Assembly (NCBI GenBank): GCA_030248195.1
Contig: JASAND010000573.1
Span: forward strand, 20,607 to 84,606
Length of the DNA stretch: 64,000 bases
Source: Trissonchulus latispiculum
Taxonomy: Eukaryota > Nematoda > Enoplea > Enoplida > Ironidae
Direction: 5' to 3'
A program made the translations under genes and the position numbers. Positions 55,501-64,000 of this stretch are shown in pieces (positions within the stretch are counted from its first letter, which is position 1; each line of letters starts with the position of its first letter). The notes beneath the pieces are model-generated. The model was given only the letters and a program-made list of their open reading frames with translations, searched no databases and was not told the DNA's origin.

Positions 55501-58500
55501 CTTTAGCATCATATCCTTAGACCTCTCCTAGTAGTAGAGCCTGCGGTAGTTCAACACAACAAAATGATGATAATTTACGTATATATTCCTAGCAGCTAGT
55601 CTAACAGTACATGCAAACAGCTATATTCGATGAGTATTCAACTGCTTAAATTTTTTATTGGCTGACATTGATAGCTCTAAGCTAAGACGAAACGTGAAAT
55701 CCCGCGAATATGGGTTGTTCGGCGAAGCTGTGCCCATATTAATTCGCTCACAACCTAGTCCTCTTCTATTTTTTAACCTAGCCCCATATTAAGCATTTTA
55801 AAAACTAGTCCTCTCTTGATTTTGCAACCTCACCATCACCCATATTACTTTTTCATGCTCCAGAGGAGCATTTTTATTTCTTGTCCTTCTGTCATTTTAA
55901 AGGATCCCTTTACAGCAATGCGGTAATGGATACAAGGAGCTTGAACAGTGTCATGCTAAACGAGCGTAGTCGATTTACAATATATGCCCCCAACAAAACG
56001 CCGAAAAACGCTGTTTTAAGGGGTTTGACCACTGGTCAATAGGCCCCATAGACCGTAGTGACCACTGGTCACTCCCTCGATTTCGGCAATATACCAATTG
56101 AAACGAGCGTAGTGGATTTACTATATATGCCCCCGATCAAAACGCCAAAAGACGCAGTTTTGGGCCGTTTGACCAGTGGTCAATAGGCCCCATAGGCTGT
56201 AGTGACCAGTGGTCACTTCCGTCGGTTTCGGCGATACTCCCATTGAAACGAGCGTAGTCGATTTACTATATATGCCCCCGACCAAAACGCCGAAATACGC
56301 AGTTTTAGGCCGTCTGACCAGTGGTCAATAGGCCCCATAGACCGTAGTGACCACTGGTCACTCCCTCGATTTCGGCAATATGCCCATTGAAACGAGCGTA
56401 GTGGATTTACTATATATGCCCCCGATCAAAACGCCAAAAGACGCAGTTTTGGGCCGTTTGACCAGTGGTCAATAGGCCCCATAGGCTGTGGTGACCAGTG
56501 GTCACTTCCGTCGGTTTCGGCGATACTCCCATTGAAACGAGCGTAGTCGATTTACTATATATGCCCCCGACCAAAACGCCGAAAAACGCTGTTTTGGGCT
56601 GTTTGACCAGTGGTCAATAGGCCCCATAGGCTGTAGTGACCAGTGGTCACCTCCGTCGGTTTCGGCGATATGCCCATTGAAACGAGCGTAGTCGATTTAC
56701 TATATATGTCCCCGACCAAAACGCCGAAAAACGCAGTTTTAGGCCGTTTGACCAGTGGTCAATAGGCCCCATAGACCGTAGTGACCACTGGTCACTCCCT
56801 CGATTTCGGCAATATGCCCATTGAAACGAGCGTAGTGGATTTACTATATATGCCCCCGATCAAAACGCCAAAAGACGCAGTTTTGGGCCGTTTGACCAGT
56901 GGTCAATAGGCCCCATAGGCTGTGGTGACCAGTGGTCACTTCCGTCGGTTTCGGCGATACTCCCATTGAAACGAGCGTAGTCGATTTACTATATATGCCC
57001 CCGACCAAAACGCCGAAAAACGCTGTTTTGGGCCGTTTGACCAGTGGTCAATAGGCCCCATAGGCTGTGGTGACCAGTGGTCACTTCCGTCGGTTTCGGC
57101 GATACTCCCATTGAAACGAGCGTAGTCGATTTACTATATATGCCCCCGACCAAAACGCCGAAAAACGCTGTTTTGGGCTGTTTGACCAGTGGTCAATAGG
57201 CCCCATAGACCGTAGTGACCACTGGTCACTCCCTCGATTTCGGCAATATGCCCATTGAAACGAGCGTAGTGGATTTACTATATATGCCCCCGATCAAAAC
57301 GCCAAAAGACGCAGTTTTGGGCCGTTTGACCAGTGGTCAATAGGCCCCATAGGCTGTGGTGACCAGTGGTCACTTCCGTCGGTTTCGGCGATACTCCCAT
57401 TGAAACGAGCGTAGTCGATTTCCTATATATGCCCCCGACCAAAAAACCGCGCCCCTACATAATAATTATCATAATTATATTATATTGATGCATAATATGC
57501 TCATAATTTTATCTTGTTCTATGAATTTCAGATGTTGGAAATTCGCATGGATGATGATCCATTGACGAAATTGAAGGAAGCCGGAACACTGCGAGCCTGT
57601 AAATACTGCAGATCTCCAGATCATCACTCATTTGCCTGTCCTTATAAACGAGAGATTGAGGAATCACAGAGAATATTGAATTCAGTGGATGAAAACGCAG
57701 AAGATCGTAAGCAGCTGAATTGGATACGCCTGTCGTATAAGGAATTGTAATGAACTGGTCTTTTTTATTGGGGATGGGAGCACCCCACACCCACTTTTGC
57801 CCCCCCCCCCCCTGACTCAACCATACCCCATCTTCTGCCCTTAGCCCCTATTCCTTTTCGGTGCCCAGAAACTGCCAAATTTTATGGATTTTTGGTCTAT
57901 AATTTCTATTGTCTTTTGCTAGCTTAGAGCAGTATACATAGACAGCAGGATGCTTTTCATGGGTTTTGGACAATTTTATAGCACTTAGAGCGTGCCCCAG
58001 TAGTGGAAGTAGTCGCCACGCCACCCCACTCTGGGATTTGTAGGGAATCTTTGATGGGGTGTGGGCTCTGTAGACCCTCTGGGAAGTGGGAGGGGAGGCT
58101 GTTAAGGGGCGGAATTTTCGAAACGATTCTAAACATGAATATGTTATTTTACAGCGCCCCCGGCAAAATGTTAGTTCATAGTGCAAAATTAATTTGCTTT
58201 TGATTAATTTTGATTAAATTAATTAAATTAATTATGATTTAGTGTTTAAAAAGGCAAAAATCGAGCAGAGGTTGTATTTTTAAACGTTCGGCATTCTGCG
58301 CGATTTTTGAACAAAATTTTATACCAAATGGACGTTCCATTTTTTCAGGGGAAAAGTCGTTTGTGGGGTGGCCGTGGCACCCCATCCCTGCCCTCCACTG
58401 CAATAAGCCCTGCACTTTTTCGCAATGGAAAAGATCGAAACTACGTGTTTTGACTTACTTGTGCAGTTGTAAAGGCTGCTATCATAATTCTGGTGCTTGC

Positions 58501-59778
58501 TTATTGCTTTGGCATATGTGCATCTTATTGAAAAGAGTGTTCTTTTTGTATTCTTCATTTTCAATTTTTCCTGTTTCAGCAGCAGCAGCTAGAGCCCGCG
58601 ATGCTTCAGAGAAAATTAAAGCTGGTACCTATGTTTCCCCGGCAATGCGAGGCGGTGGTCGCCCTGGAATGGATTCACAGAGACGAGGTTGGCATATTTT
58701 ATTATACCTGTAAAATTTAAAATTAAAATGTGAATTACGTGTAAAATTTATGTACTTGAAGCAAGTTGGCATTGATAGTTTTAACTTACTTATTTGGAAG
58801 TGCTGGGTTAGATTCTTTTTATATTGAATGGCTTGGATGGGACGTTTTCGCTAAATGTAGGCTCTGCAATGTCGGATGTTAAACTTCTTTTTCCCGTACT
58901 ACACGGTTGTTTTTGTTTTTCAGATGATTTCACTGTCCGTGTTACGAATTTACCAGAAGACACTACGGATGAAGATCTGAGGGAGCTGTTTTCAAATTCC
59001 GGCAAAGTTATGCGAATATTTTTAGCCAAGGATAAGGTCACAAATAAGTCTAAGGTATTCTATACAGATTGTTATAGTACAGAATTTTATAATGTACGTA
59101 TTGTTTTGTTTTTGTAAGTTCAAGGATTTTTGACCTGCTTTCGTGTTCAGAGATATTTTTGGTTTTACTCGAATTAATAAGGGCAGTACAATTATTACTA
59201 CTTGGACGCTATACTATCTAATTCTTATGATGCTTGTAAAGTGTTAATGTGCAGTCTTGTTTAATAATTTTTAATAATTAGCTAAACATGTATTAATTGA
59301 CAGGGTTTTGCATTTGTGACATATGCTTCTCGTGACGATGCAGAAAAAGCTATCCACGTCATATCCGGTCATCGCTACGACCATTTGATTTTAAAGGTTG
59401 AATGGGCAAGGTTAGCAACTTTTTCCTTTCTGACTTTTCTGTATAATAAATTTCCAGACCAACCGGAACTTAAGATAAAAGCAGCTAATGGTTTCATATT
59501 TGTTATCAGATGTTGGACTGAGACTGGAACTGGAGTTTGTTTCAAAAGTCGTTTGTTATTATTATTATTATTATTATTTGTTATTATTGTCGTTTGTTTT
59601 CATCATTTCAAGCATTGTTTTAAATGCTTTTAATAATTTTTGACACTTAGCAAAATTTGGTAAGCATTGACTGTGTAGACGATCTTATGCGAATTACTTT
59701 GCGTACATACATCATAGTTTTATAGCGAATCCGTTGTAGTTGAACTTCATTGTTTATTTCAGACCCAACATTGTTTAG
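52465..59778 (+). CDS. eIF3g: Eukaryotic translation initiation factor 3 subunit G, exons 2(?)-9
   Basis: eIF3g is an RNA-binding subunit of the eIF3 complex; in the cytoplasm it helps 40S scanning and initiation. Coding exons, joined in frame: 52465-52553, 53806-53865, 54731-54841, 57532-57706, 58580-58687, 58924-59054, 59304-59410, 59763-59778. All introns are GT-AG. Order of features: PPRQEYIKDGVKYVTEYKF, the conserved DPPGPNPANT, a CCHC zinc knuckle (CKYCRSPDHHSFACPY, C-x2-C-x4-H-x4-C), a linker KAGTYVSPAMRGG, and a C-terminal RRM with VRVTNL (RNP2) and, across an exon junction, KGFAFVTY (RNP1). It ends EWARPNIV. About 266 codons are present; animal eIF3g is usually ~270-320, so only the acidic N-terminal exon(s) are missing, upstream of 52465 and unseen. 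The introns carry several mobile elements and a satellite. Confidence 0.93.
52771..53024. mobile_element. Old hAT-like MITE in eIF3g intron
   Basis: 254 bp with CAAGGCCGCACTCAGG and CCTGGGTGCGGGCCTG as inverted ends, typical of hAT termini. The flanking 8-mers (TACCAAAC/TACGAAAG) are similar but not identical. G/C blocks lie just inside. Confidence 0.6.
53246..53565. mobile_element. hAT-like MITE with GGGGCC arrays, 8-bp TSD AACAAAAG
   Basis: 320 bp. Ends TAGAGATGCACCGGGGCC and GGCCCCCGTGCATCCCTA; AACAAAAG is at 53238-53245 and 53566-53573. CCGGGGCC hexamer-like repeats sit inside both ends, around an AT-rich middle. Confidence 0.92.
53806..53865 (+). CDS. eIF3g: eIF3g exon, 60 bp
   Basis: TTTAG acceptor, GTGAGT donor. 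Encodes ITSEYQIEKKLVPKAIALRR, the conserved basic helix before the KW-KFG motif. Confidence 0.88.
54082..54380. mobile_element. Possible old G/C-run MITE in eIF3g intron
   Basis: Starts CTGGCTTGTTTACAGG and ends AAATAAAACCAG. Internal CTAAAAATGCCTAATTTT-like stretches match the MITE interiors elsewhere. No target duplication is recognisable. Confidence 0.5.
54731..54841 (+). CDS. eIF3g: eIF3g exon with DPPGPN motif
   Basis: TTTCAG acceptor, GTATGT donor, phase 0 at both ends. Encodes KWTKFGDCDQDPPGPNPANT and a following VSDD-like segment. The intron after it is 2.7 kb and holds the foldback element and satellite. Confidence 0.93.
55077..55884. mobile_element. 808-bp foldback element in eIF3g intron
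   Basis: About 190-bp inverted repeats (55077-55265 and 55693-55884) beginning ACAAGAAATAAAAATGCTC, with a nested small hairpin GCTCCTCTGGAGC at each end. Middle of ~430 bp without ORF. No clear target duplication. Confidence 0.8.
55955..57445 (+). repeat. Satellite array in eIF3g intron, 11 monomers of ~145 bp
   Basis: Monomers start AAACGAGCGTAGT at about 55958, 56101, 56247, 56390, 56536, 56680, 56825, 56968, 57115, 57258 and 57405. Each has GATTTACTATATATGCCCC, AAAACGCC and two palindromes GACCASTGGTC ~30 bp apart, then CGGTTTCGGCGATA. Monomers with GTAGTGG follow those with the GACCACTGGTC second palindrome, giving a dimer/trimer higher-order pattern; the last two trimers have a ~435-bp period. 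Confidence 0.93.
57532..57706 (+). CDS. eIF3g: eIF3g exon with zinc knuckle
   Basis: TTTCAG acceptor; donor GTAAGC at 57707. Encodes DDDPLTKLKEAG and the CCHC knuckle. The frame stays open past the donor to 57750, but the phase (1) and homology support splicing here. Confidence 0.92.
57755..58412. mobile_element. Possible G/C-run element in eIF3g intron
   Basis: CTGGTCTTTTTTATTGGGG follows the exon donor region, and CCACTGCAATAAGCCCTG closes at 58412. C11 run near 57800 and conserved wording such as GGTGCCCAGAAACTGCCAAA. No clear duplication; it may be a composite. Confidence 0.4.
58580..58687 (+). CDS. eIF3g: eIF3g linker exon
   Basis: TTTCAG acceptor, donor GTTGGC (weak but GT) at 58688. 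Encodes an Ala/Arg-rich start, then AGTYVSPAMRGGGRPGMDSQ, the flexible linker before the RRM. Phase 1 at both ends. Confidence 0.85.
58924..59054 (+). CDS. eIF3g: eIF3g RRM exon 1
   Basis: TTTCAG acceptor, GTATTC donor. Encodes DDFTVRVTNLPEDTTDEDLR with RNP2, then SGKVMRIFLAKDKVTNKSK up to the start of RNP1. Confidence 0.93.
59304..59410 (+). CDS. eIF3g: eIF3g RRM exon 2
   Basis: GACAG acceptor, GTTAGC donor. Encodes GFAFVTYASRDDAEKAI (RNP1), then GHRYDHLILKVEWA, the signature end of the eIF3g RRM. Confidence 0.93.
59557..59580 (+). repeat. (TTA)n microsatellite
   Basis: Eight TTA units in the last eIF3g intron. Confidence 0.85.
59763..59778 (+). CDS. eIF3g: eIF3g terminal coding microsegment
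   Basis: After a TTTCAG acceptor, 16 nt complete an Arg codon and add PNIV then TAG. The phase (2-nt carry) matches the previous exon. The 3' UTR follows; I saw no clear AATAAA. Confidence 0.75.
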
Positions 59779-60479
59779 TGGCAGCTGCAGCTGTGCATGT
59801 ATTTATTCATGTGATCATTCTATGGAAGCAAAAATTTTCAGTTTTTGGGCTTTGATGTTATACTTTTGATTTGATGTACCTAATGGATTTGGAAAACTGA
59901 AGTTGGCTAACCATGAAAGTAAAATTAGATTTATCAAAATATTTTGAAATATGAGCAATGAATCGTATGTAGTTATTACTTTTTCAAATTTTAACCTTGG
60001 TGACAGATACAAAATGCATTGCGTTTACTCTGTGCAAGCCGTTAACGTTTATTACCGAACTTCAGCTTTTTCAAATCTTATGGCATGTTTTTGTTGTATA
60101 TGGTTGGTTGGTATGTCGGATTGTATTCTGATTAAATCGTTTTGGTCCTCGGTGTTTGTGTGTTTAGAAGCACATTTTTGGTTAAAATTAAGTGATCGTT
60201 TATTAGCGTGGTGCTTAAGTTGAGAGTAGTTGTGTGTTGCTTAGTTAGTAGACAGGTTATCGCAAGAGTACGTAGTAAGAGTGTGACAGCTGGGAATTTC
60301 TTAGTTATCAGCTGCAGGTACATGCTCATGGTCATGCTGACCTCACCCCGCTATCGTGTACCTCGTGATCTCCCTTCCACAAATGTGTACCCAATACATG
60401 TTTCTGTACGCTCACTCGCCGTATTTTTCCCGTGGCTGGCGGCCCTCAGCTTTCGGGCGCGATGGCTACTGCGATGCCA
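59779..60479. other. eIF3g 3' flank, nothing else identified
   Basis: AT-rich sequence expected to include the eIF3g 3' UTR; no AATAAA signal was obvious. 60340-60479 may be a different insertion. Confidence 0.4.
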
Positions 60480-61899
60480 TTTTATGCGACAGGCTCAAAA
60501 CAATTCACTTCTGGAAATGAACACTTTAAGATCTAAGGCTAGTCTATCATACATCAGGTCGGGTATGGACTACTGCGCAGCAGCATGGTTGCCTGGATCA
60601 GCACATACTCGCCAAGAAACTATCGGGAAAATTCAGAACCAGGCAGCACGCATCATCACCGGCTGCTTAAAAGCCTAACCGATAGAGGCTGCAGGTAGAA
60701 GCCAATTTAATGCCGATTAGCCACCGAACGAAGGAGCTGGCTGCCCTAGCCAGAGAAAGGTCTTTACGTCTCCCTGAGGACAATCCCAGATCCACCATCT
60801 GCTTGGATCTTAGAAATCGCAGAAATCTGGTGACCCAGAAGTCCTGGGCAGATACCGGCCGTAACGCTGCTATAAATGCAAATGTTGAGCATCTGCCGAG
60901 GGAACCACTACTGCCGGTCCACTCTGTCCGGCCTGACGAAAGAAGTCTAGTAGCAAGTGTCAATGATGTTCTCTCCACCTCCTCCAGCCGAACGGACCTG
61001 TCTGAAGTGAGAAGGAGGGCTGCAGAGCCTGAGCTTGCTGCGCTCAGCCACGCCTCTGTCAAAGTCTGGACAGGTGGCGCTGCCAAAGACGGTGTGACTG
61101 AAGGTGGAAGCGGAATCTACATTGAGTCATCATTTCTGGAAGAGCCCGTAACTATATTATATCCTTGCCAGCTGGTGCTACTTGCAACAGCTTCAGAGCA
61201 GAACTTACGGCTGTAAGCGCAGGGCTGGATTGGCTGGTTGAGAACAAACATCGCATTGAGCCAACAGCTTTGATTGCGATCATGACTGATTCGCAATCAG
61301 TGGTCAGACTCTTAAAATCTGGAATCAGGACTACCTTCAGTCCCCTCACTTGGAACATCTGGAAGCGTCTAAACGAGCTCATCCCAACAAAATGCAGTAT
61401 CCAGTGGATTCCGGGCCACTCGGGAATCAGAGGGAATAGACTATGCCACTGCCAAATCGGCCATCAAGAGATATGTTAAAAATCAGTGGCTAGGCTCAAT
61501 TAGTCACCAGCGAACCCTTGCCATCTATGGCGATAACGGACCTCCAAGGCCCGCCTTGGAAGCTGGACTTCCGAGGACAGATAGAATCATCCTAAGCCAG
61601 CTGCGTACTGGCAAATCCATGCTACTGTCTGAATACCGGCATTTAATTGACCCAGCGGCCCACCCTTCCCCTGACTGTACCTCATGCGGCGAGGAAGTAG
61701 GCACACTATCGCACCTACTTCTGGATTGCCCAACCGTAGATACGCACCGTGTCAAGTTCCTCGGCCTGTCCCCCAACCTAACCTGCTTAGTATTGGAACC
61801 GGAGGCAGTTCTTGGCTTTCTCCGGGAGAGCGGCCTCATGTGATGGCCGCCGTGTATGGGAAACCGATGACGACCACCCAACTCAACAACAACAACAAA
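60480..61899 (+). pseudogene. LINE fragment: thumb, RNase H, CCHC tail
   Basis: Starts after the RT palm: LSYIRSGMDYCAAAWLPGSA, KIQNQAARIITGCL. After a frameshift comes RNase H: VWTGGAAKDG, in which the first catalytic Asp is Gly, then CNSFRAELTAV with Glu, IAIMTDSQSVV with Asp, and WIPGHSGIRGN. The tail ILSQLRTGKSMLLSEYR and CTSCGEE..HLLLDC (C-x2-C-x8-H-x4-C) follow, with a (CAA)n terminus at 61884-61899. Stop/frameshift at 61216 and 61479. Inactive 5'-truncated copy of the same broad lineage as 17903-20345. Confidence 0.87.
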
Positions 61900-62757
61900 T
61901 GAACACTTTAACCACCAAAGGCTAACAAAAAATATGTTCGTAAATACGTTCACTATGCCGGCATAAAAGGGGCAGGGGACACTGTCCGTCGTGGACAATA
62001 GGGCCTTTCCTCTGCCAAGGTAGTTTCACGCCCAGGTAGGAAGACCCCACCGAAGCCGTTGCACGGATTAGCCTTACTAAGCAATAGGTCGCTACAGACA
62101 GGAGCAGTAAACTGTCATCCATATATGTATATTGTATACTAAAGACTATATATATGACTAAAGACTATAGTATAAATGTTTTAATGGTTTTGTGTTGCGT
62201 GGCGACCTCTTGCTTAGGGAGGATTTTAGGAAGGGTAAGACAAAGAAAAAGGTAACGGAGGAACCAGCCATGGATTTTTCTCTGTGGACTTCGGGGATCA
62301 TTGGAATCTTCTTAAAGGATGGTAAAACAAACATTCCAATCAGGTAAGCCGACCCGCTATCTGGTGACCAGCGACCACATAGGGGACCGAGCGTTAAAGA
62401 AGGTCTGCCGTGCGGTCTGAATCGTTGACGGAATTTAGACTCCTCTTCAGTACTGTCATGGTACCGCTCAGCTTACCTGTACAAACTAAAATGTGCAGGG
62501 GTGGCTCTCCGAGTTAAGCTTCCTACATTTACAGTTTACTGTAAATGTCTCCTTTGTGGGGCCTCGCGAAAGCTCACCGGCTAGCGGGCGGGAAGTAACT
62601 ATACCTACCTACCTACCTACCTCGCCGTGTTTTTAACTTGTTAAGCTCGAAAACACCGCTTGCGTATGTCTAATTTGCTTCGGGCTTTAGAATGCAAACA
62701 GCGTTCTAATTTCTGTGAAGAGCGCATACACTTTGTGGGGAGTGAGGCTATCACATA
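61900..62757. other. Unassigned stretch, possible retroelement tail
   Basis: Moderately GC-rich sequence with no convincing ORF, ending in a (CTAC)n tract at 62602-62622 that could be the 3' tail of an unrecognised LINE or SINE. I did not find pol III boxes. Confidence 0.4.
62602..62622 (+). repeat. (CTAC)n microsatellite
   Basis: Five TACC units after a GC-rich block. Confidence 0.85.
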
Positions 62758-62938
62758 TGTTGCGTAGAACGAGACCTTTTTAACGATATAAAAACTTCAG
62801 GCAGTCTCTCAAAGCCGTCAATAAGGCATCCCTTCCACAATTCTTCAAATACCTTACATTGTTGTCAGATTTATGCGAGATTGTCTGAATCGCACCCAAT
62901 AATTTTTATATCGTTAAAAGGTCTCGTTCTGCGCAACA
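62758..62938. mobile_element. 181-bp TIR MITE with TA target
   Basis: TGTTGCGTAGAACGAGACC at the left and its near-perfect reverse complement ending GCGCAACA at the right (~35-bp inverted repeats), flanked by TA (62756-62757, 62939-62940). The TATGTTRCGTA-like terminus resembles that of the 3.2-kb element at 4156-7364. Confidence 0.87.
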
Positions 62939-62940
62939 TA

Positions 62941-64000
62941 ATGATACAGAAATTTTATTGCTCACTCATTCATTCAATTTGTAGAAATCGACCGCATTTG
63001 AAAAATGTCAGCGTAGCATGTGTGTACTTTTGTACACGCTGAGAGCCCCCCGATATTGTTGCCGTCATGTTTTGAGCATATTGCAATCGTTGGAAGCACC
63101 AAGTGTCTTACACTTCCTATTATAAACACTCGGTTAGCGTAACAATTAAGATGGGGAGTAGCTATTTTCGACCACTATTATCCTAAGCAGAGTAGCATTT
63201 GCCGTTATGGTTTTTGTCGACCGCCATGTTTTAAATTCATAGGAGTGACAAATGAAGTATACACACCATAACACTGAATTATAAGACTGTCGGCAAATTG
63301 TGCATTAATAGAATAGGATTACTTAATTTGAACCCGTTTAACTTACTGGTGTAATGTGGGGGTAATAGCGTCCCCGCTATCACCCCCTTTCCAAGTCCTT
63401 CCCCAATTCCCACTTTCGCTGTTTTTCCTAAAACCCCCAAAATCCCTCAAATGCCCCATAAATATTGTATTATTATAATTGTTGGGAAGCCCGATGATTA
63501 TGTACTGTTTTGTATGTAAAATTCCTTTTAAATATCGTGCAGTGCTAACTTTATGATCATCTTTTAAAAATTATCTAAAATCATCTATTTCCGAGCGTAA
63601 ACTTAACATTGCACGTAATTCCGATTCCTGTTGGCTTAGCAAAGATAGACCCTCCCGTTCCCAACGCATAACAAAATTCTCCTTTGACGCTTACGTCACC
63701 CTTTCGTCAGTTGGGAGTTTTGACACGATATTGAGCGGTCGGGTTTCTGAGATCGGGGCCCCCAACTTTTGAGAAATCTCCACCTAAACGTAAGTGCTTT
63801 TATTTTCAATTTCCTTTTAAAAATCATTTCGAGCTTACTTTTTCTAACTTCTGTTCCTCCCCTAACCCTTTTTCAGTCGTATTATTGTCTAATTCCTAAC
63901 TTCCCCCACCCTTTCCTTGCTCTATTCTGCGGGGTTGTCCCCGTTCCCCCGGGTCTTCTTTGCTATCTACCACCCCTCCCTCTTGTGAGCAATACATGTG
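62941..64000. other. No identified feature
   Basis: AT-rich to 63350, then pyrimidine-rich sequence toward the end. No ORF, RNA gene or repeat was recognised. Confidence 0.4.

Noticed and set aside
60208..60470. N-terminal part of an ORF before the LINE fragment
   Set aside because: No similarity to LINE RT upstream of about 60480; it looks like a chance opening.
61900..62757. Possible snRNA or spliced-leader gene
   Set aside because: No Sm site with stem-loops or known core sequence could be recognised.

Overview
The window is repeat-dominated nuclear DNA of an animal. The only recognisable host gene is a split gene for eukaryotic translation initiation factor 3 subunit G (eIF3g) at 52465-59778 on the plus strand. 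It has at least eight exons, GT-AG introns, a CCHC zinc knuckle and one RRM. Everything else I can identify is mobile or satellite DNA: CR1/L2-type and RNase H-bearing LINEs, an RTE-like fragment, Penelope-like reverse transcriptases, a tRNA-derived SINE, hAT-like and TA-target non-autonomous elements, and a less familiar group of short elements with long G or C runs. I could not identify the species from the sequence.

Layout. 1-3512 is the 3' part of a nearly intact CR1/L2-group LINE. From about 3565 to 50046 the window is one giant imperfect palindrome: left arm 3565-27853, a 410-bp unpaired spacer, right arm 28264-50046. Each arm carries the same nested elements in mirror order: SINE, G/C-run elements, hAT-like elements, a LINE with an internal deletion, an RTE-like fragment, a second LINE, a Penelope-like RT, and a second Penelope fragment at the centre. 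The arms differ by point changes, many small indels and at least four clean insertions. Left only: 4156-7364 and 9038-9244. Right only: 46109-46480 and 49270-49674. Each has a target-site duplication, and the other arm holds the matching empty site. This looks like an old inverted duplication that kept collecting transposons, or two diverged haplotypes joined head to head in assembly.

From 50073 to 51940 there are further LINE fragments. eIF3g follows. Its introns hold several mobile elements, and its third intron holds a foldback element and an 11-monomer satellite of about 145 bp with higher-order structure. That satellite shares sequence with the satellite carried inside the transposon at 4156-7364. 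After eIF3g come another RNase H-type LINE fragment (60480-61899), an unassigned stretch with a (CTAC)n tract, a 181-bp TA-target element (62758-62938), and about 1 kb in which I see nothing identifiable.

The most unusual content is (1) the diverged 46-kb palindrome; (2) a set of roughly 330-410 bp elements with CTGG-type terminal inverted repeats, 5-bp target duplications, G/C homopolymer arms and a central CCGGC-ttc-GCCGG hairpin; (3) hAT-like elements whose ends carry short GC-rich tandem arrays; and (4) a satellite apparently shared between a transposon and an intron. All coordinates were read by eye, so ends of diverged elements may be off by a few bases.
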